Shown here in pieces: positions 53,868 through 62,972 of a stretch of DNA of 64,000 nucleotides (the stretch's first letter is position 1; each line of letters begins with the position of its first letter). The notes below the pieces were generated by a model, which saw only the letters and a list, made by a program, of their open reading frames with translations, had not been told where the DNA came from and searched no databases. Origin of the DNA: an uncultured Lachnospiraceae bacterium. GTDB taxonomy: Bacteria > Bacillota > Clostridia > Lachnospirales > Lachnospiraceae. Both the position numbers and the translations under genes were made by a program. The stretch covers positions 1-64,000 of the forward strand of contig CANRJG010000001.1 of the NCBI GenBank assembly GCA_947630875.1, given 5' to 3'.

Positions 53868-54410
53868 TCAGGAAAACAGCAGGGCGCCAAAATACGTCAT
53901 TGTATTGGCGCCGTTGTGATAATGCATACCTGCCGCAGCAGCCAGGGCGCTGACGTCAAACCCATAGCCTTCCAATGCCTGAAAGGCTTTTTCCGGGTAC
54001 CGGCAGGGTGCGTCCGGGCAGGTGCAGGTCTTACAATTCCCGCAGCCGCCGTTGGCCAGCAGCAAATAGGTATCCGTCAGGGGCCGGATCTGCGCATCAA
54101 AGGCTTCGATCATTTTCTGGAAACGCGCCACGCCATCCATCATTCCCTCATAATCAAAAGGATCCTCCAGATCAAATTTTGCGCTGAACAGCAGCATGGA
54201 CTGATACTGTTCCACCCGTTCTTTACACTCTGCAAGGGTGCCGATAGCCGGCGGGCAGACCCACAGCTTTCCGTAGGCACCGCAGCGGTTCGTCTCACAG
54301 ATTTCCCGAATTTGCGGCTCATAGACCAATGCATTGATGTCCAGCGCCCCGGCTTCAAAGAAACCGGTTTCCAGCGCCAGACGCTTCATTTGTTCTATTT
54401 TCATTTTCAT
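53868..54410 (-). CDS. DUF2284 cysteine-rich metal-binding protein
   Basis: 180 residues. Two cysteine clusters define the family: ETNRCGAYGKLWVCPP (about 40-55) and NGGCGNCKTCTCPDAPCRYP (about 119-138), with the ending YHNGANTMTYFG. DUF2284 is taken to be an iron-sulfur or metal-binding protein; function unknown. It starts 14 bases after the nucleoside permease stop and is probably on the same transcript, though nothing ties it functionally to nucleoside uptake. ATG codons at 54410 and 54404 are both possible starts. Confidence 0.82.
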   Translation of the reverse strand: MKMKIEQMKRLALETGFFEAGALDINALVYEPQIREICETNRCGAYGKLWVCPPAIGTLAECKERVEQYQSMLLFSAKFDLEDPFDYEGMMDGVARFQKMIEAFDAQIRPLTDTYLLLANGGCGNCKTCTCPDAPCRYPEKAFQALEGYGFDVSALAAAAGMHYHNGANTMTYFGALLFS

Positions 54411-54424
54411 TTCCCGCAGCTCTT

Positions 54425-55414
54425 TTACCGTTCTTCTCTGAAATAGTTCAGTCCCAGATGCTGTGGCGGCTGATTTTCCCGCTTCTTCCGCATACTGATG
54501 ATGACCAGTACGAGAATCGTCACCAGATACGGCGCCATTTTAAACAGCTCCTGTTTGCTGAAATCCAGATTAGGAATATAGTTATGCACAATATAGAGGC
54601 CGCCGAAGAGGAAGGAACCCAAAATGGCGATGCCCGGCTTCCAGACCGCGAAAATGACCAGTGCAATAGCCAGCCAGCCTCTGTCCCCGAAGGCGTCATT
54701 GGACCAGATGCCGTTTGCGTAGTCCATGACATAGTACAGGCCGCCAAGGCCGGCGATCATACTGCCGATACAGGTGGACAGATATTTATACCGCTCCACG
54801 TTGATGCCTGCCGCATCGGCTGTGGCGGGATTTTCTCCCACAGCCCGCAGATGCAGACCCATTCTGGTCCGGCTTAAAAAAACAGCCGCGGCAATGGCGA
54901 TGGCTACCGCCAGATAGGCCAGAAATCCGTAGGAAAGAAAAACCTGTCCAAACCACCCCAGGCTTTTGGCAAAGGGCAGCGAAGTCCTGAAAAAATCGCT
55001 GGTTTTGGTCAGTGTAATGGACGGCAGTTCACTTCCGGTCAGTTTGATCAAAGAGCCGCCGAAGAAGTTGCCGAAGCCCACGCCGAAGGTAGTCAGCGCC
55101 AGACCGGTCACGTTCTGATTGGCCCGAAGCGTTACCGTCAGAAAACAGTAAATCAGTCCCATCAGTAAAGACCCCAGCAGGCAGGACAGGAAGGGAATCA
55201 GGATGGCCAGCGCCCCGTTCATTCCGTGTCCGGCGGACGTGCAGGCATTTTCATAGGCAAAGGCGCCGATGACGCCGCTGATGCCGCCCACATACATGAT
55301 ACCGGGAATGCCCAGATTCAGGTGCCCCGATTTTTCCGTGATAATTTCTCCGGTGGAGCCGTACAGCAGCGGAATGCCCTGCATGACGGCACGCTGTATG
55401 AATGCTGTAATCAC
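54425..55414 (-). CDS. Nucleoside ABC permease (second)
   Basis: 329 residues, about nine spans. It belongs to the BPD_transp_2 group: GIPLLYGSTGEIITEKSGHLNLGI-type opening (residues 14-37), TGLALTTFGVGFGNFFGGS, and LRAVGENPATADAAGINVER, the last being conserved in nucleoside permeases such as YufQ/NupQ. It overlaps the first permease by four bases (ATGA). With the BmpA lipoprotein, the double ATPase and the other permease it forms a complete nucleoside importer. Confidence 0.92.
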   Translation of the reverse strand: MITAFIQRAVMQGIPLLYGSTGEIITEKSGHLNLGIPGIMYVGGISGVIGAFAYENACTSAGHGMNGALAILIPFLSCLLGSLLMGLIYCFLTVTLRANQNVTGLALTTFGVGFGNFFGGSLIKLTGSELPSITLTKTSDFFRTSLPFAKSLGWFGQVFLSYGFLAYLAVAIAIAAAVFLSRTRMGLHLRAVGENPATADAAGINVERYKYLSTCIGSMIAGLGGLYYVMDYANGIWSNDAFGDRGWLAIALVIFAVWKPGIAILGSFLFGGLYIVHNYIPNLDFSKQELFKMAPYLVTILVLVIISMRKKRENQPPQHLGLNYFREER

Positions 55415-56526
55415 TGCGCTTTCCCTCCTTTCCGGATTTTACGGAAACGAATGGCATAGTTGATGAAAAATTCGCTTCCGATGATGAAAAAGATAATGAT
55501 ACCGGTAATAATTTCCGAAAATGAATCGTTCAGACGGAAGGCGGTGGAAATCTCCGACGCGCCTTTTTCCAGAAAGACGATCAGGAAGGCCGTCAGCACC
55601 ATATACAACGGATTGAACTTGGCCAGCCAGGAAACCATGATGGCCGTAAAACCTCTGCCGCCGGCGGTATCCCGGGTAATGGAGTGATCCGTTCCCGATA
55701 CCAGCAGCATCCCGGCCAGTCCGCAGATGGCGCCTGAAATCAGCATGGTGCGGATGACGACTTTTTTCACATTGATGCCGATATAGCGGGCGGTGTTTTC
55801 GCTTTCACCCACCACGGAAATCTCATAGCCCTGCTTGCTGAACCGCAGGTAAACATACATTGCAATGGTAATCACCAGCACAATCAGAATATTCAGCAGA
55901 TATTTCTGATCTCCCAGCACCGGAAGCCAGCCCGCCTGGGTATCGCCGTTGATAATGCCGATCTTGCCGGAGCCCTTGGGCACCGACCAGACAAAAACAA
56001 AATAAGAAACCAGCTGAATGGCGATGTAGTTCATCATCAGCGTAAACAGCGTTTCATTGGTATTCCAGTATGCTTTGAAAATCGCAGGCAGCAGCGCCCA
56101 CACCGCTCCCGCCGCAATGCTCGTGACCACGATCACCAGCAGCAGCATGGGCTGGGAAAGCTTGTTGCCCAGCAGAATCATACAGGCCGTGCTGGCCAGA
56201 CCGCCAATTAAGACCTGTCCTTCCGCGCCGATATTCCAGAACCGCATTTTAAAGGCCGGCGTCACCGCCAGGGAAATACAAAGCAGGATCGCCACATTCT
56301 GGAACAGGTTCCAGATTCTCCGATCCGTGCCGAAAGCGCCTTCAAACATTTTCTGATAAACTTCCAGCGGATTTAAGCCCGTCAGAATGATGGTAATGAC
56401 GCCGGAAAAGATCAGCGCCGCCAGTACGGCGATGATGCGTACTGCCCAGGCCTGATACCAGGGAATCGCATCCCGCTTTACCAGATGTATCAGCGGCTCA
56501 TGCATTTTTTTCTCCGGTTTCGACAT
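55411..56526 (-). CDS. Nucleoside ABC permease (first)
   Basis: 371 residues, BPD_transp_2 family (RMRFWNIGAEGQVLIGGLA-like region, EISVVGESENTARYIGIN, GGRGFTAIMVSWLAKFNPL). Related to YufP/NupP of Gram-positive guanosine/nucleoside importers. ATG at 56526 has GGGAGG upstream; the frame is open nine codons further. It overlaps the ATPase gene by 29 bases, so translation is coupled. Confidence 0.92.
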   Translation of the reverse strand: MSKPEKKMHEPLIHLVKRDAIPWYQAWAVRIIAVLAALIFSGVITIILTGLNPLEVYQKMFEGAFGTDRRIWNLFQNVAILLCISLAVTPAFKMRFWNIGAEGQVLIGGLASTACMILLGNKLSQPMLLLVIVVTSIAAGAVWALLPAIFKAYWNTNETLFTLMMNYIAIQLVSYFVFVWSVPKGSGKIGIINGDTQAGWLPVLGDQKYLLNILIVLVITIAMYVYLRFSKQGYEISVVGESENTARYIGINVKKVVIRTMLISGAICGLAGMLLVSGTDHSITRDTAGGRGFTAIMVSWLAKFNPLYMVLTAFLIVFLEKGASEISTAFRLNDSFSEIITGIIIFFIIGSEFFINYAIRFRKIRKGGKAQ

Positions 56527-58066
56527 GATCCGCACCTCCCTCCATATCCTCATGTACAGATTTTGTCATCAACAGGCCGATTTCCTCTTTGGTAGCCGTC
56601 CGTCCGTCCACCACGCCGGTGACACAGCCCGATCCGATGACCATGATCCGGTCGCAAAGTTCAATCAGCACGTCCAGATCCTCGCCGACGAAAATCACTG
56701 CCACGCCGTTCTTCTTCTGTTCATTCAGCAGATTGTAAATCGTATAGGAAGAATTGATATCCAGGCCGCGCACCGGGTAAGCCGCCATCAACACCGTGGG
56801 CACCGCGGCAATTTCCCGTCCCACCAGTACCTTCTGCACGTTGCCGCCGGAAAGCCTCCGCACCGGCGTACTGACGCTGGGCGTCACCACTTCCAGCTGC
56901 CGGATAATGGTCTCCGCTAAGTCTTTCGGCGGTTTCCGCTGCAGGAACATGGTTTTCCCCCGGCGATAGCTGCGCAGCATCATATTGTCTACAATATCCA
57001 TATTGCCGACCAGTCCCATGCCCAGACGATCCTCGGGCACGAAGGAAAGCCGGACGCCCAATGCCCGAATCTGCAGCGGGGTTTTGTCCCGCAGATTGTC
57101 CGTCTGCTTCGTTTTGGGATTGTGGTATAAAATCTTGCCGGAATCGATATGCTGCAGTCCCGCGATGGCCTCCAGCAGCTCCCGCTGTCCGCTTCCGGCG
57201 ATGCCGGCGATGCCTAAGATCTCGCCGGATCTGGCTGTAAACGACACATGATCCAGAATCGTTGCGCCATCCCGGTTCATACAGGTGATATCCTCTACCA
57301 CCAGCCGGTCTTCCGGATGTTTCGGCTCGTCTCTGGTAATGTTCAGGCTGATCTTCTTTCCTACCATCATTTCCGTCAGCAGGGTTTCATTCGTCTCGGC
57401 GGTTTTGACCGTGCCGATGTATTCGCCTTTGCGCAGCACCGCCACCTGATCTGACAGGCTTAAGACCTCGTGCAGCTTATGGGTGATGATGATAATAGCC
57501 TTGCCGTCGTCCCGCATTCTGCGCAGGACCGCAAACAGCTTCTGGGTTTCCTGGGGCGTCAGCACCGCCGTGGGCTCGTCCAGAATCAGGATATCGGCGC
57601 CCCGATACAGCACCTTGATGATTTCCACCGTCTGCTTTTCGGAAACGGACATTTCATAGATTTTCTTATCGGGATCGATTTCAAATCCGTATTTCTCGCT
57701 GATTTCCTTCACTTTGGCTGAAGCGTTTTTCACATCGTATTTTTCTTCCAGCCCCAGCACGATATTTTCCGTGGCCGTAAAGACGTCCACCAGCTTGAAG
57801 TGCTGGTGAATCATGCCGATCTTATATTGAAAAGCGTCCTTCGGCGATGCAATCACCACTTCTTTGCCGTCAATGAAAATGCTGCCGGAATCCGGAAAAT
57901 AGATGCCCGCAATCATATTCATCAGCGTAGTCTTGCCGCTGCCGTTTTCCCCCAGAATGGAAAGGATTTCGCCGCGGTTGACCTTCAGCGAAACATTGTG
58001 ATTGGCGCAGACATGACCGAAGGTTTTCGTAATGTTTTTCAACTCGATTGCTGCATTTGCCGCCAT
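56498..58066 (-). CDS. Nucleoside ABC importer ATPase, two tandem domains
   Basis: 522 residues with two nucleotide-binding domains. Domain 1: Walker [14 protein letters not shown], signature-like MSVSEKQTVEII, Walker B ILILDEPTAVL. Domain 2 (about 270-500): GIAGIAGSGQRELLEA in place of Walker A, signature LSGGNVQKVLVGR, and the Walker-B-like VLMAAYPVRGLD. The degenerate second site is normal for this RbsA/NupA-type family. It energises the two permeases downstream. ATG at 58066 is preceded by AAGGAGGGAG. Confidence 0.93.
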   Translation of the reverse strand: MAANAAIELKNITKTFGHVCANHNVSLKVNRGEILSILGENGSGKTTLMNMIAGIYFPDSGSIFIDGKEVVIASPKDAFQYKIGMIHQHFKLVDVFTATENIVLGLEEKYDVKNASAKVKEISEKYGFEIDPDKKIYEMSVSEKQTVEIIKVLYRGADILILDEPTAVLTPQETQKLFAVLRRMRDDGKAIIIITHKLHEVLSLSDQVAVLRKGEYIGTVKTAETNETLLTEMMVGKKISLNITRDEPKHPEDRLVVEDITCMNRDGATILDHVSFTARSGEILGIAGIAGSGQRELLEAIAGLQHIDSGKILYHNPKTKQTDNLRDKTPLQIRALGVRLSFVPEDRLGMGLVGNMDIVDNMMLRSYRRGKTMFLQRKPPKDLAETIIRQLEVVTPSVSTPVRRLSGGNVQKVLVGREIAAVPTVLMAAYPVRGLDINSSYTIYNLLNEQKKNGVAVIFVGEDLDVLIELCDRIMVIGSGCVTGVVDGRTATKEEIGLLMTKSVHEDMEGGADHVETGEKNA

Positions 58067-58092
58067 AGGCAACTCCCTCCTTCGTCCCTGAC

Positions 58093-58189
58093 TTTGAAAA
58101 ACACGTTTTCATTTACAGGCAGCGTGCTTTTCAAAAGCAGATCTCTGATCTTATACCAATACATGCGGGGCATGTTGCTGCCCCGCATG
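58093..58189 (-). promoter_or_regulatory. Two hairpins between bmpA and the ATPase gene
   Basis: First hairpin after bmpA: CATGCGGGGCA/TGCCCCGCATG, a perfect 11-base stem (58162-58172 with 58179-58189). Second: TTTGAAAAACACG with CGTGCTTTTCAAA (58093-58105 with 58123-58135), ending just before the ATPase RBS. Neither has a good T-run, so they more likely stabilise the bmpA 3' end or cause partial stops, raising binding protein over transporter. Confidence 0.55.
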
Positions 58190-58217
58190 CAGGTAAACCA
58201 TACGGTAAAATACTGTA

Positions 58218-59474
58218 TCAGAATTTTTCGTTCAGTGTTGTGATGCCGTCGATACGAAGATCAAAGTACGGCGCGGAACGCATTTCTGACTCATGGAAGT
58301 AGCCGTCGGAAATCACTTCCGTATCCGGTGTATAGTTCTCATCCGTATCTACATCTGCCATGTAGCTGTCCAGTGCAGCACCGTCTACCGTAAAGGTGTC
58401 GGTTGCAAATACATGGGTGGTTCCGTCTTCCAGCGCTTTGGTAGCTTCCGCAATCGCATCTGCGGTACCTTCTGCCGCTGCCTGCTCATTGACATCGGTG
58501 AGTACCACAGAACCGGTCGTTAAATCACCGCACCAGTCATCCGCGATTTCCTCATCGTTCACATAGCAGTCGATCATATATTTGAAATACGGTGTCCAGT
58601 CGATTCTGGAAGAAACGATAAAGGTGTTGGGGCAGGATTCCACCGTGCTTCCGTTGTAGGAAACATCCGGAACGCCTGCAGCCTCACAGGCGGTAGGTGC
58701 GCCCATGGAATCCGCATGCTGGCTGATCAGGACACAGCCGTTGTTGATCAGCAGGGTTGCCGCTTCTTTTTCTGCCGTCTCGTCATACCAGCTTCCGGTA
58801 AACTGTACGTCCATGGTGGCCGTCGGGCATACGGAACGTGCACCCAGGAAGAAAGAGGTATATCCGGAAATAACCTCGGCATATGTATACGCGCCTACAT
58901 AACCGATCTTTGCATTATCGGCTGTGATGGTTCCGTCAGCGATCATTTCATTTAATTTCATGCCTGCCGCGATACCGGCCAGATAACGGCCCTGATAAAT
59001 CGAAGCAAATGCATTGTGATAGTTATCCAGACCTTCTGTATGCGCCATAGTACCTGTCGCATGGCAGAACTGAACGTCAGTAAATTCCTTCGCCGCCTGA
59101 ATCATGTAAGATTCATGACCGAAGCTGTCTGCAAATACCATCTGGCAGCCGCTGTCTGCAAGATCTGCAGCCGCTTCGTAGCATTCCTGTCCTTCGGGAA
59201 TATTGGTTTTCAGCACATATTCCACGCCTTCTTCTTCACAGGCTGCAACTGCTGCATCCAGGAAGTTCTTGTCATAGGTGGAATTTTCGTCATGCAGGAA
59301 AATAAAACCGATCTTCAGATCGTCTTTCTTACTGCTGTCTTCCTGCTGGCTGTCCGTCTGATTGTTCTTGTCTGCATTTCCATCAGCCTTCTCGTCCTTG
59401 CCGCAGGCCGACAAAGCAAAGCACATGGTAAATGCCAGCGCAAGTACCAGAAGAATAGAAGCAACTCTTTTCAT
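58218..59474 (-). CDS. BmpA-family nucleoside-binding lipoprotein
   Basis: 418 residues. Type II signal peptide with lipobox (LSAC, Cys about 24), then an acidic/Asn/Gln linker and the periplasmic-binding fold: KIGFIFLHDENSTYDKNF, GCQMVFADSFGHESYMIQAA, ASIYQGRYLAGIAAGMKLNE, and GAPTACEAAGVPDVSYNG. It delivers nucleosides (purine type by context with xpt) to the downstream permease. ATG at 59474 is preceded by AGGAGGAG; the frame opens 21 codons earlier but lacks an RBS. Confidence 0.92.
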   Translation of the reverse strand: MKRVASILLVLALAFTMCFALSACGKDEKADGNADKNNQTDSQQEDSSKKDDLKIGFIFLHDENSTYDKNFLDAAVAACEEEGVEYVLKTNIPEGQECYEAAADLADSGCQMVFADSFGHESYMIQAAKEFTDVQFCHATGTMAHTEGLDNYHNAFASIYQGRYLAGIAAGMKLNEMIADGTITADNAKIGYVGAYTYAEVISGYTSFFLGARSVCPTATMDVQFTGSWYDETAEKEAATLLINNGCVLISQHADSMGAPTACEAAGVPDVSYNGSTVESCPNTFIVSSRIDWTPYFKYMIDCYVNDEEIADDWCGDLTTGSVVLTDVNEQAAAEGTADAIAEATKALEDGTTHVFATDTFTVDGAALDSYMADVDTDENYTPDTEVISDGYFHESEMRSAPYFDLRIDGITTLNEKF

Positions 59475-59515
59475 ATTTCTCCTCCTTATGCCGTCAGGCA
59501 AATAAAATTGTGTAT

Positions 59516-59561
59516 ATAAAAACTGTTCTGAAAGCACCTTTTTTCAGATGCCCGAAACAGT
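59516..59561 (-). terminator. Terminator or attenuator after xpt
   Basis: Nested stem after the xpt stop: ACTGT/ACAGT outside and TCTGAAA/TTTCAGA inside, followed on the minus strand by TTTTTATATA. It would separate xpt from bmpA unless read through; no separate promoter for bmpA was clear. Confidence 0.7.
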
Positions 59562-59563
59562 AT

Positions 59564-60133
59564 TTACCGAAACAACAGTTCATCTTCCGTCATCCGGTCG
59601 ATGATGGCCAGGGACTCTACCCGGATCCCGGCTTTCCGAAGGGCGTCGCCGCCGGGCTGAAACCCTTTTTCAATGGCAATGCCGCAGCCGGCCACCGCCG
59701 CGCGGGCCTGCCGGCACAGTTCGATCATGCCGTTTAAGGCCTCTCCCATAGCCAGGAAGTCATCCACAATCAGTACCCGGTCTTCAGGCGTTAAAAAAGC
59801 CCGGCTTACCACAATCTGGTTTTCCAGACCATGGGTATAGGAATACACCTTCGCCGAGTATACGTTATCATCCATATTTGCAGTTTGTGTTTTTTTTGCA
59901 AAGACCAGCTTTGCGTTCATATGACAGGCCACCGCCATTGCAAGCGCAATGCCGGAAGATTCTACCGTCAGAATCTTGTTGACTTTCGCATCCTGATACA
60001 GCCGGGCAAGCTCCTTGCCCATGTCCATCATAAATGGAACATCGATCTGCTGATTCAGGAAGCTGCCTACATTTAAAACATTGCCCGGAAAAATCCTGGC
60101 TTCTTTTCGTATCTTATCTTCCAGCTGTTTCAA
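59564..60133 (-). CDS. xpt: Xanthine phosphoribosyltransferase
   Basis: 189 residues. Converts xanthine plus PRPP to XMP in purine salvage. Resembles Bacillus Xpt through NVGSFLNQQIDVPFM, ILTVESSGIALAMAVAC, VFAKKTQTANM, the PRPP motif RVLIVDDFLAMGEAL and GIAIEKGFQPGGDAL. The start is taken as TTG at 60133: GGAGGAAAG lies at proper distance and the length then fits the family; the frame runs 22 codons upstream to an ATG without RBS. Its promoter is at 60190-60219; the leader is about 50 bases, too short for a purine riboswitch. It precedes the nucleoside importer genes. Confidence 0.92.
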   Translation of the reverse strand: MKQLEDKIRKEARIFPGNVLNVGSFLNQQIDVPFMMDMGKELARLYQDAKVNKILTVESSGIALAMAVACHMNAKLVFAKKTQTANMDDNVYSAKVYSYTHGLENQIVVSRAFLTPEDRVLIVDDFLAMGEALNGMIELCRQARAAVAGCGIAIEKGFQPGGDALRKAGIRVESLAIIDRMTEDELLFR

Positions 60134-60189
60134 AAATCTTTCCTCCGCGCAGATGCTTGAACTGACCGGCAACGAAAAACGATATAGAA

Positions 60190-60219
60190 ATATTATCACC
60201 CATGTAATTGTAATGTCAA
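60190..60219 (-). promoter_or_regulatory. Sigma-A promoter of xpt
   Basis: TTGACA (60219-60214) and TAATAT (60195-60190), 18-base spacer (or GATAAT at 16). Upstream lies a GTCAAA-T-TTTGAC dyad (near 60230-60242) that could be an operator. Confidence 0.75.
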
Positions 60220-60281
60220 TACCAATCTTGTCAAATTTTGACTTTCCCTGCGGTTTGCGTTTGTATGCTCTGACAAGCTCC

Positions 60282-60974
60282 CTACTCTCTTTTCTGCAGA
60301 ATATTTTCCGCGGTATACAGATCCATCAGCGTCGTGATCTTGATATTTTCGTAACTGCCCATGACCATTTTCACCCGAAGGCTGCCGAAGCGCTCCATCA
60401 CCATGGAATCGTCCGTGACAAAGGGCCTGCCGGCGGCGGCAAATTTTTCATAGGCTTCGCGAATGGCGTCATACAAAAACGCCTGGGGCGTCTGGATATG
60501 CCAGAGGCAGTCCCGCTCCAGCGTTTCCGTCACCATCTGCGACCGGTCCGTCTTTTTGATCGTATCCGTGGCCGGCACACCTAAGGCACAGGCTCCGTAT
60601 TTGACCGCGGCTTTATAGGAAAATTTGATCATGTCCTCATCGATAAAGGGCCGGGCCGCGTCGTGTATGAAAACATAGGTACTTCCTTCGGCACAGGCCA
60701 GGGCGTGCATCACCGAATCGTACCGTTCCTTTCCGCCGGCCACAAACCCCTGCAGCTTCCGGAAGGTATAGCCCTGCAGAATCTTATTTTTACAGTAATC
60801 GATTTCATCCTCCGGCAGCACCAGCAGAATCTCATCGATATAATCGGACTGATCGAACTGTTCCAGAGAATATACCAGCATGGGCTTGCCGCTGATGGAA
60901 AGATACTGTTTCCGTTTCCGGGAAGACAGCCGGGTCCCGCTGCCGCCGGCCAGTATGATTGCTGTGGTTTTCAT
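60282..60974 (-). CDS. ispD: 2-C-methyl-D-erythritol 4-phosphate cytidylyltransferase
   Basis: 230 residues. Forms CDP-methylerythritol in the MEP isoprenoid pathway. Motifs: ILAGGSGTRLSSRKRKQYL near the start, VFIHDAARPF, LGVPATDTIKK, HIQTPQAF and VTDDSMVMERFG. TarI (ribitol-5-phosphate cytidylyltransferase) is a close relative and cannot be fully excluded without a tree; no wall-teichoic-acid genes are nearby. It lies 42 bases downstream of tsaD on the same strand, with RBS GGAGG. Confidence 0.85.
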   Translation of the reverse strand: MKTTAIILAGGSGTRLSSRKRKQYLSISGKPMLVYSLEQFDQSDYIDEILLVLPEDEIDYCKNKILQGYTFRKLQGFVAGGKERYDSVMHALACAEGSTYVFIHDAARPFIDEDMIKFSYKAAVKYGACALGVPATDTIKKTDRSQMVTETLERDCLWHIQTPQAFLYDAIREAYEKFAAAGRPFVTDDSMVMERFGSLRVKMVMGSYENIKITTLMDLYTAENILQKRE

Positions 60975-61016
60975 AGAATCCTCCGTTGTCTTTGGTGTGA
61001 TTACAGGATCGCTTCT

Positions 61017-62030
61017 TTAAATTTGCCCCAGCTGCAGCGCCGGGTCCGCATTCAGAGACCAGTCCGCAAAATATCCTTTGCGCCAGGAAGTGTAGGCCGC
61101 TGCGCCGATCATCGCCGCATTGTCCGTACAAAGCAGCGGTTCCGGACAGTAAAAGGTATAACCTGCCGAAACGCAGGCTTCTTCTACGGCGGTTCGCAGG
61201 GTCTGATTGGCGGTCACGCCGCCGGCCAGCGCAATACATTTGGTGTCCGATTCCGCGGCGGCCTTCATCAGATTGCCCACCAGCACGTCGATCACCGCCT
61301 GCTGAAAGCTGGCCGCCAGATCTGCCTCCACAATCCGTTCCTTCCGCATATGCGCCCCGTTCATGTAATTCAGCACCGCCGATTTCAGCCCGCTGAAGGA
61401 AAAGTCCAGCGCCGCCCCGGAGATTTTCGCCCGGGGAAAGGGAATGGCTTTGGGATTGCCCAGCTTTGCCAGGGCTTCAATCTTGGGTCCTCCGGGATAG
61501 CCCAGTCCGATGGCTCTGGCCACCTTATCAAAAGCCTCTCCGGCGGCATCATCCAAAGTCCGTCCCAGCACTTCACAAACGCCGTAATCCGCCACCCGCA
61601 CCAGATGCGTATGGCCCCCGCTGACCACCAGACACAGAAACGGCGGCTCCAGTCCGGGATTGCTGATATAATTGGCGGCAATATGGCCTTCGATGTGATT
61701 GACGCCGATCAAAGGCTTGCCCGCCGCAAAGGCCAGTGCCTTGGCAAATGAAACGCCCACCAGAAGCGCCCCCACCAGGCCCGGGCCTTTGGTTACTGCC
61801 ACGGCGTCCACTGCGTCTAAGGTCATGCCTGCCTCATCCAGCGCCGCCTGCGCCACCTGATTGATTTTTTCGATATGCTTTCTGGAAGCAATCTCCGGCA
61901 CCACGCCGCCAAACAGCTTGTGTCTGGCGATCTGTGATGAAATGATATTGGAAAGCACGCTGCGGCCGTCTGCCACCACGGCGGCGGCCGTCTCGTCACA
62001 GCTGCTTTCGATTGCCAGTATTTTTGTCAT
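61017..62030 (-). CDS. tsaD: tRNA threonylcarbamoyltransferase TsaD
   Basis: 337 residues. Transfers threonylcarbamoyl from its adenylate to A37 of ANN-decoding tRNAs, with TsaB and TsaE. Motifs: [16 protein letters not shown], the metal-binding [44 protein letters not shown] and [10 protein letters not shown]. Its partner tsaB is two genes upstream in the same run, here fused to rimI. RBS GGGAG precedes ATG. Confidence 0.97.
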   Translation of the reverse strand: MTKILAIESSCDETAAAVVADGRSVLSNIISSQIARHKLFGGVVPEIASRKHIEKINQVAQAALDEAGMTLDAVDAVAVTKGPGLVGALLVGVSFAKALAFAAGKPLIGVNHIEGHIAANYISNPGLEPPFLCLVVSGGHTHLVRVADYGVCEVLGRTLDDAAGEAFDKVARAIGLGYPGGPKIEALAKLGNPKAIPFPRAKISGAALDFSFSGLKSAVLNYMNGAHMRKERIVEADLAASFQQAVIDVLVGNLMKAAAESDTKCIALAGGVTANQTLRTAVEEACVSAGYTFYCPEPLLCTDNAAMIGAAAYTSWRKGYFADWSLNADPALQLGQI

Positions 62031-62063
62031 GTCTGCTCCCTTCGGGAAAATATGGTGTGCTGC

Positions 62064-62972
62064 TCAATCCACAAAATTCAGTTCTGTTGACATCAGATCT
62101 TTTCCCGCCTTTGCTGCCGGAAAAATCGATCTGACCCGATCCATATATTCTTCCGGCCGTACCAGCGACGGACTGTAATGTGTCAGCCACAGCTCCTTCG
62201 GCTGCGCCACACGCGCCAGCTTTGCCGCTTCGTAAAATGTCATATGCTTATATTCTTCCGCTTTCGCTTCTTTTTCCGCTTCCCCGTACATGCCCTCGCA
62301 AATCATCAGATCCGCATCCTTCGCCGATGCGGCAATGAGGGGGGTGGGGCGGGAATCGGTGCAGTAGGTCAGCTTGATGCCCTTTCGTTCCTCTCCCAGC
62401 ACCAGATCCGGCGTATAGAGAATACCGTCCTCTTCCACCATTTCCCCTTTCTGCAGCCGGCTCCAGCATTTCATGGGCACCTTATTTTCAGCCGCCTTTT
62501 CCGGCAGAAATTTTCCGGCCCGGGGAATCAGTATGTTGTAGCCGTAACAGACGATATTGTGGGTGGCGCGAAAAGCCTCGATCTGAAATCCGTTGAACCG
62601 GAAGGAACAGGTCTGTCCTTTCAGCTCCATAAATTCAATCGGAAACGGCAGTTCCGGCGCAATGACCCGCAGGGCGTTTACCACCTGTTCGATGCCTCTG
62701 GGGCCGATAATGATCAGGGGTTCCGTCCGCTCCGCATTGCCCATGGTAAGCAGAAGTCCCGGCAGCCCGCTGATATGATCCGCGTGATAATGGGTAAAAC
62801 AGATGATATCAATGGGCTTAAAGCTCCAGCCCTTTTCCTTAATGGCCACCTGCGTCCCTTCTCCGCAGTCGATGAGAATGCTGCTCCCGTTATACCGCAG
62901 CATCAAAGACGTCAGTCTCCGGTAGGGAAGCGGCATCATGCCGCCGGTGCCAAGCAGACAAACGTCTAACAT
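62064..62972 (-). CDS. rnz: Ribonuclease Z
   Basis: 302 residues. Cuts the 3' trailer of tRNA precursors. Metallo-beta-lactamase fold with zinc ligands HYHADH at 61-66, the opening LGTGGMMPLPYR and LIDCGEGTQVAI typical of tRNase Z, CTDSRPTP and LTHYSPSL toward the C-terminus. It overlaps the 3' end of tsaB-rimI by seven bases, so it is translationally coupled to it. Confidence 0.95.
   Translation of the reverse strand: MLDVCLLGTGGMMPLPYRRLTSLMLRYNGSSILIDCGEGTQVAIKEKGWSFKPIDIICFTHYHADHISGLPGLLLTMGNAERTEPLIIIGPRGIEQVVNALRVIAPELPFPIEFMELKGQTCSFRFNGFQIEAFRATHNIVCYGYNILIPRAGKFLPEKAAENKVPMKCWSRLQKGEMVEEDGILYTPDLVLGEERKGIKLTYCTDSRPTPLIAASAKDADLMICEGMYGEAEKEAKAEEYKHMTFYEAAKLARVAQPKELWLTHYSPSLVRPEEYMDRVRSIFPAAKAGKDLMSTELNFVD

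Noticed and set aside
60134..60281. Purine riboswitch upstream of xpt, as in Bacillus
   Set aside because: The promoter at 60190-60219 leaves only about 50 bases of leader and no purine-aptamer core sequence was found on the minus strand.
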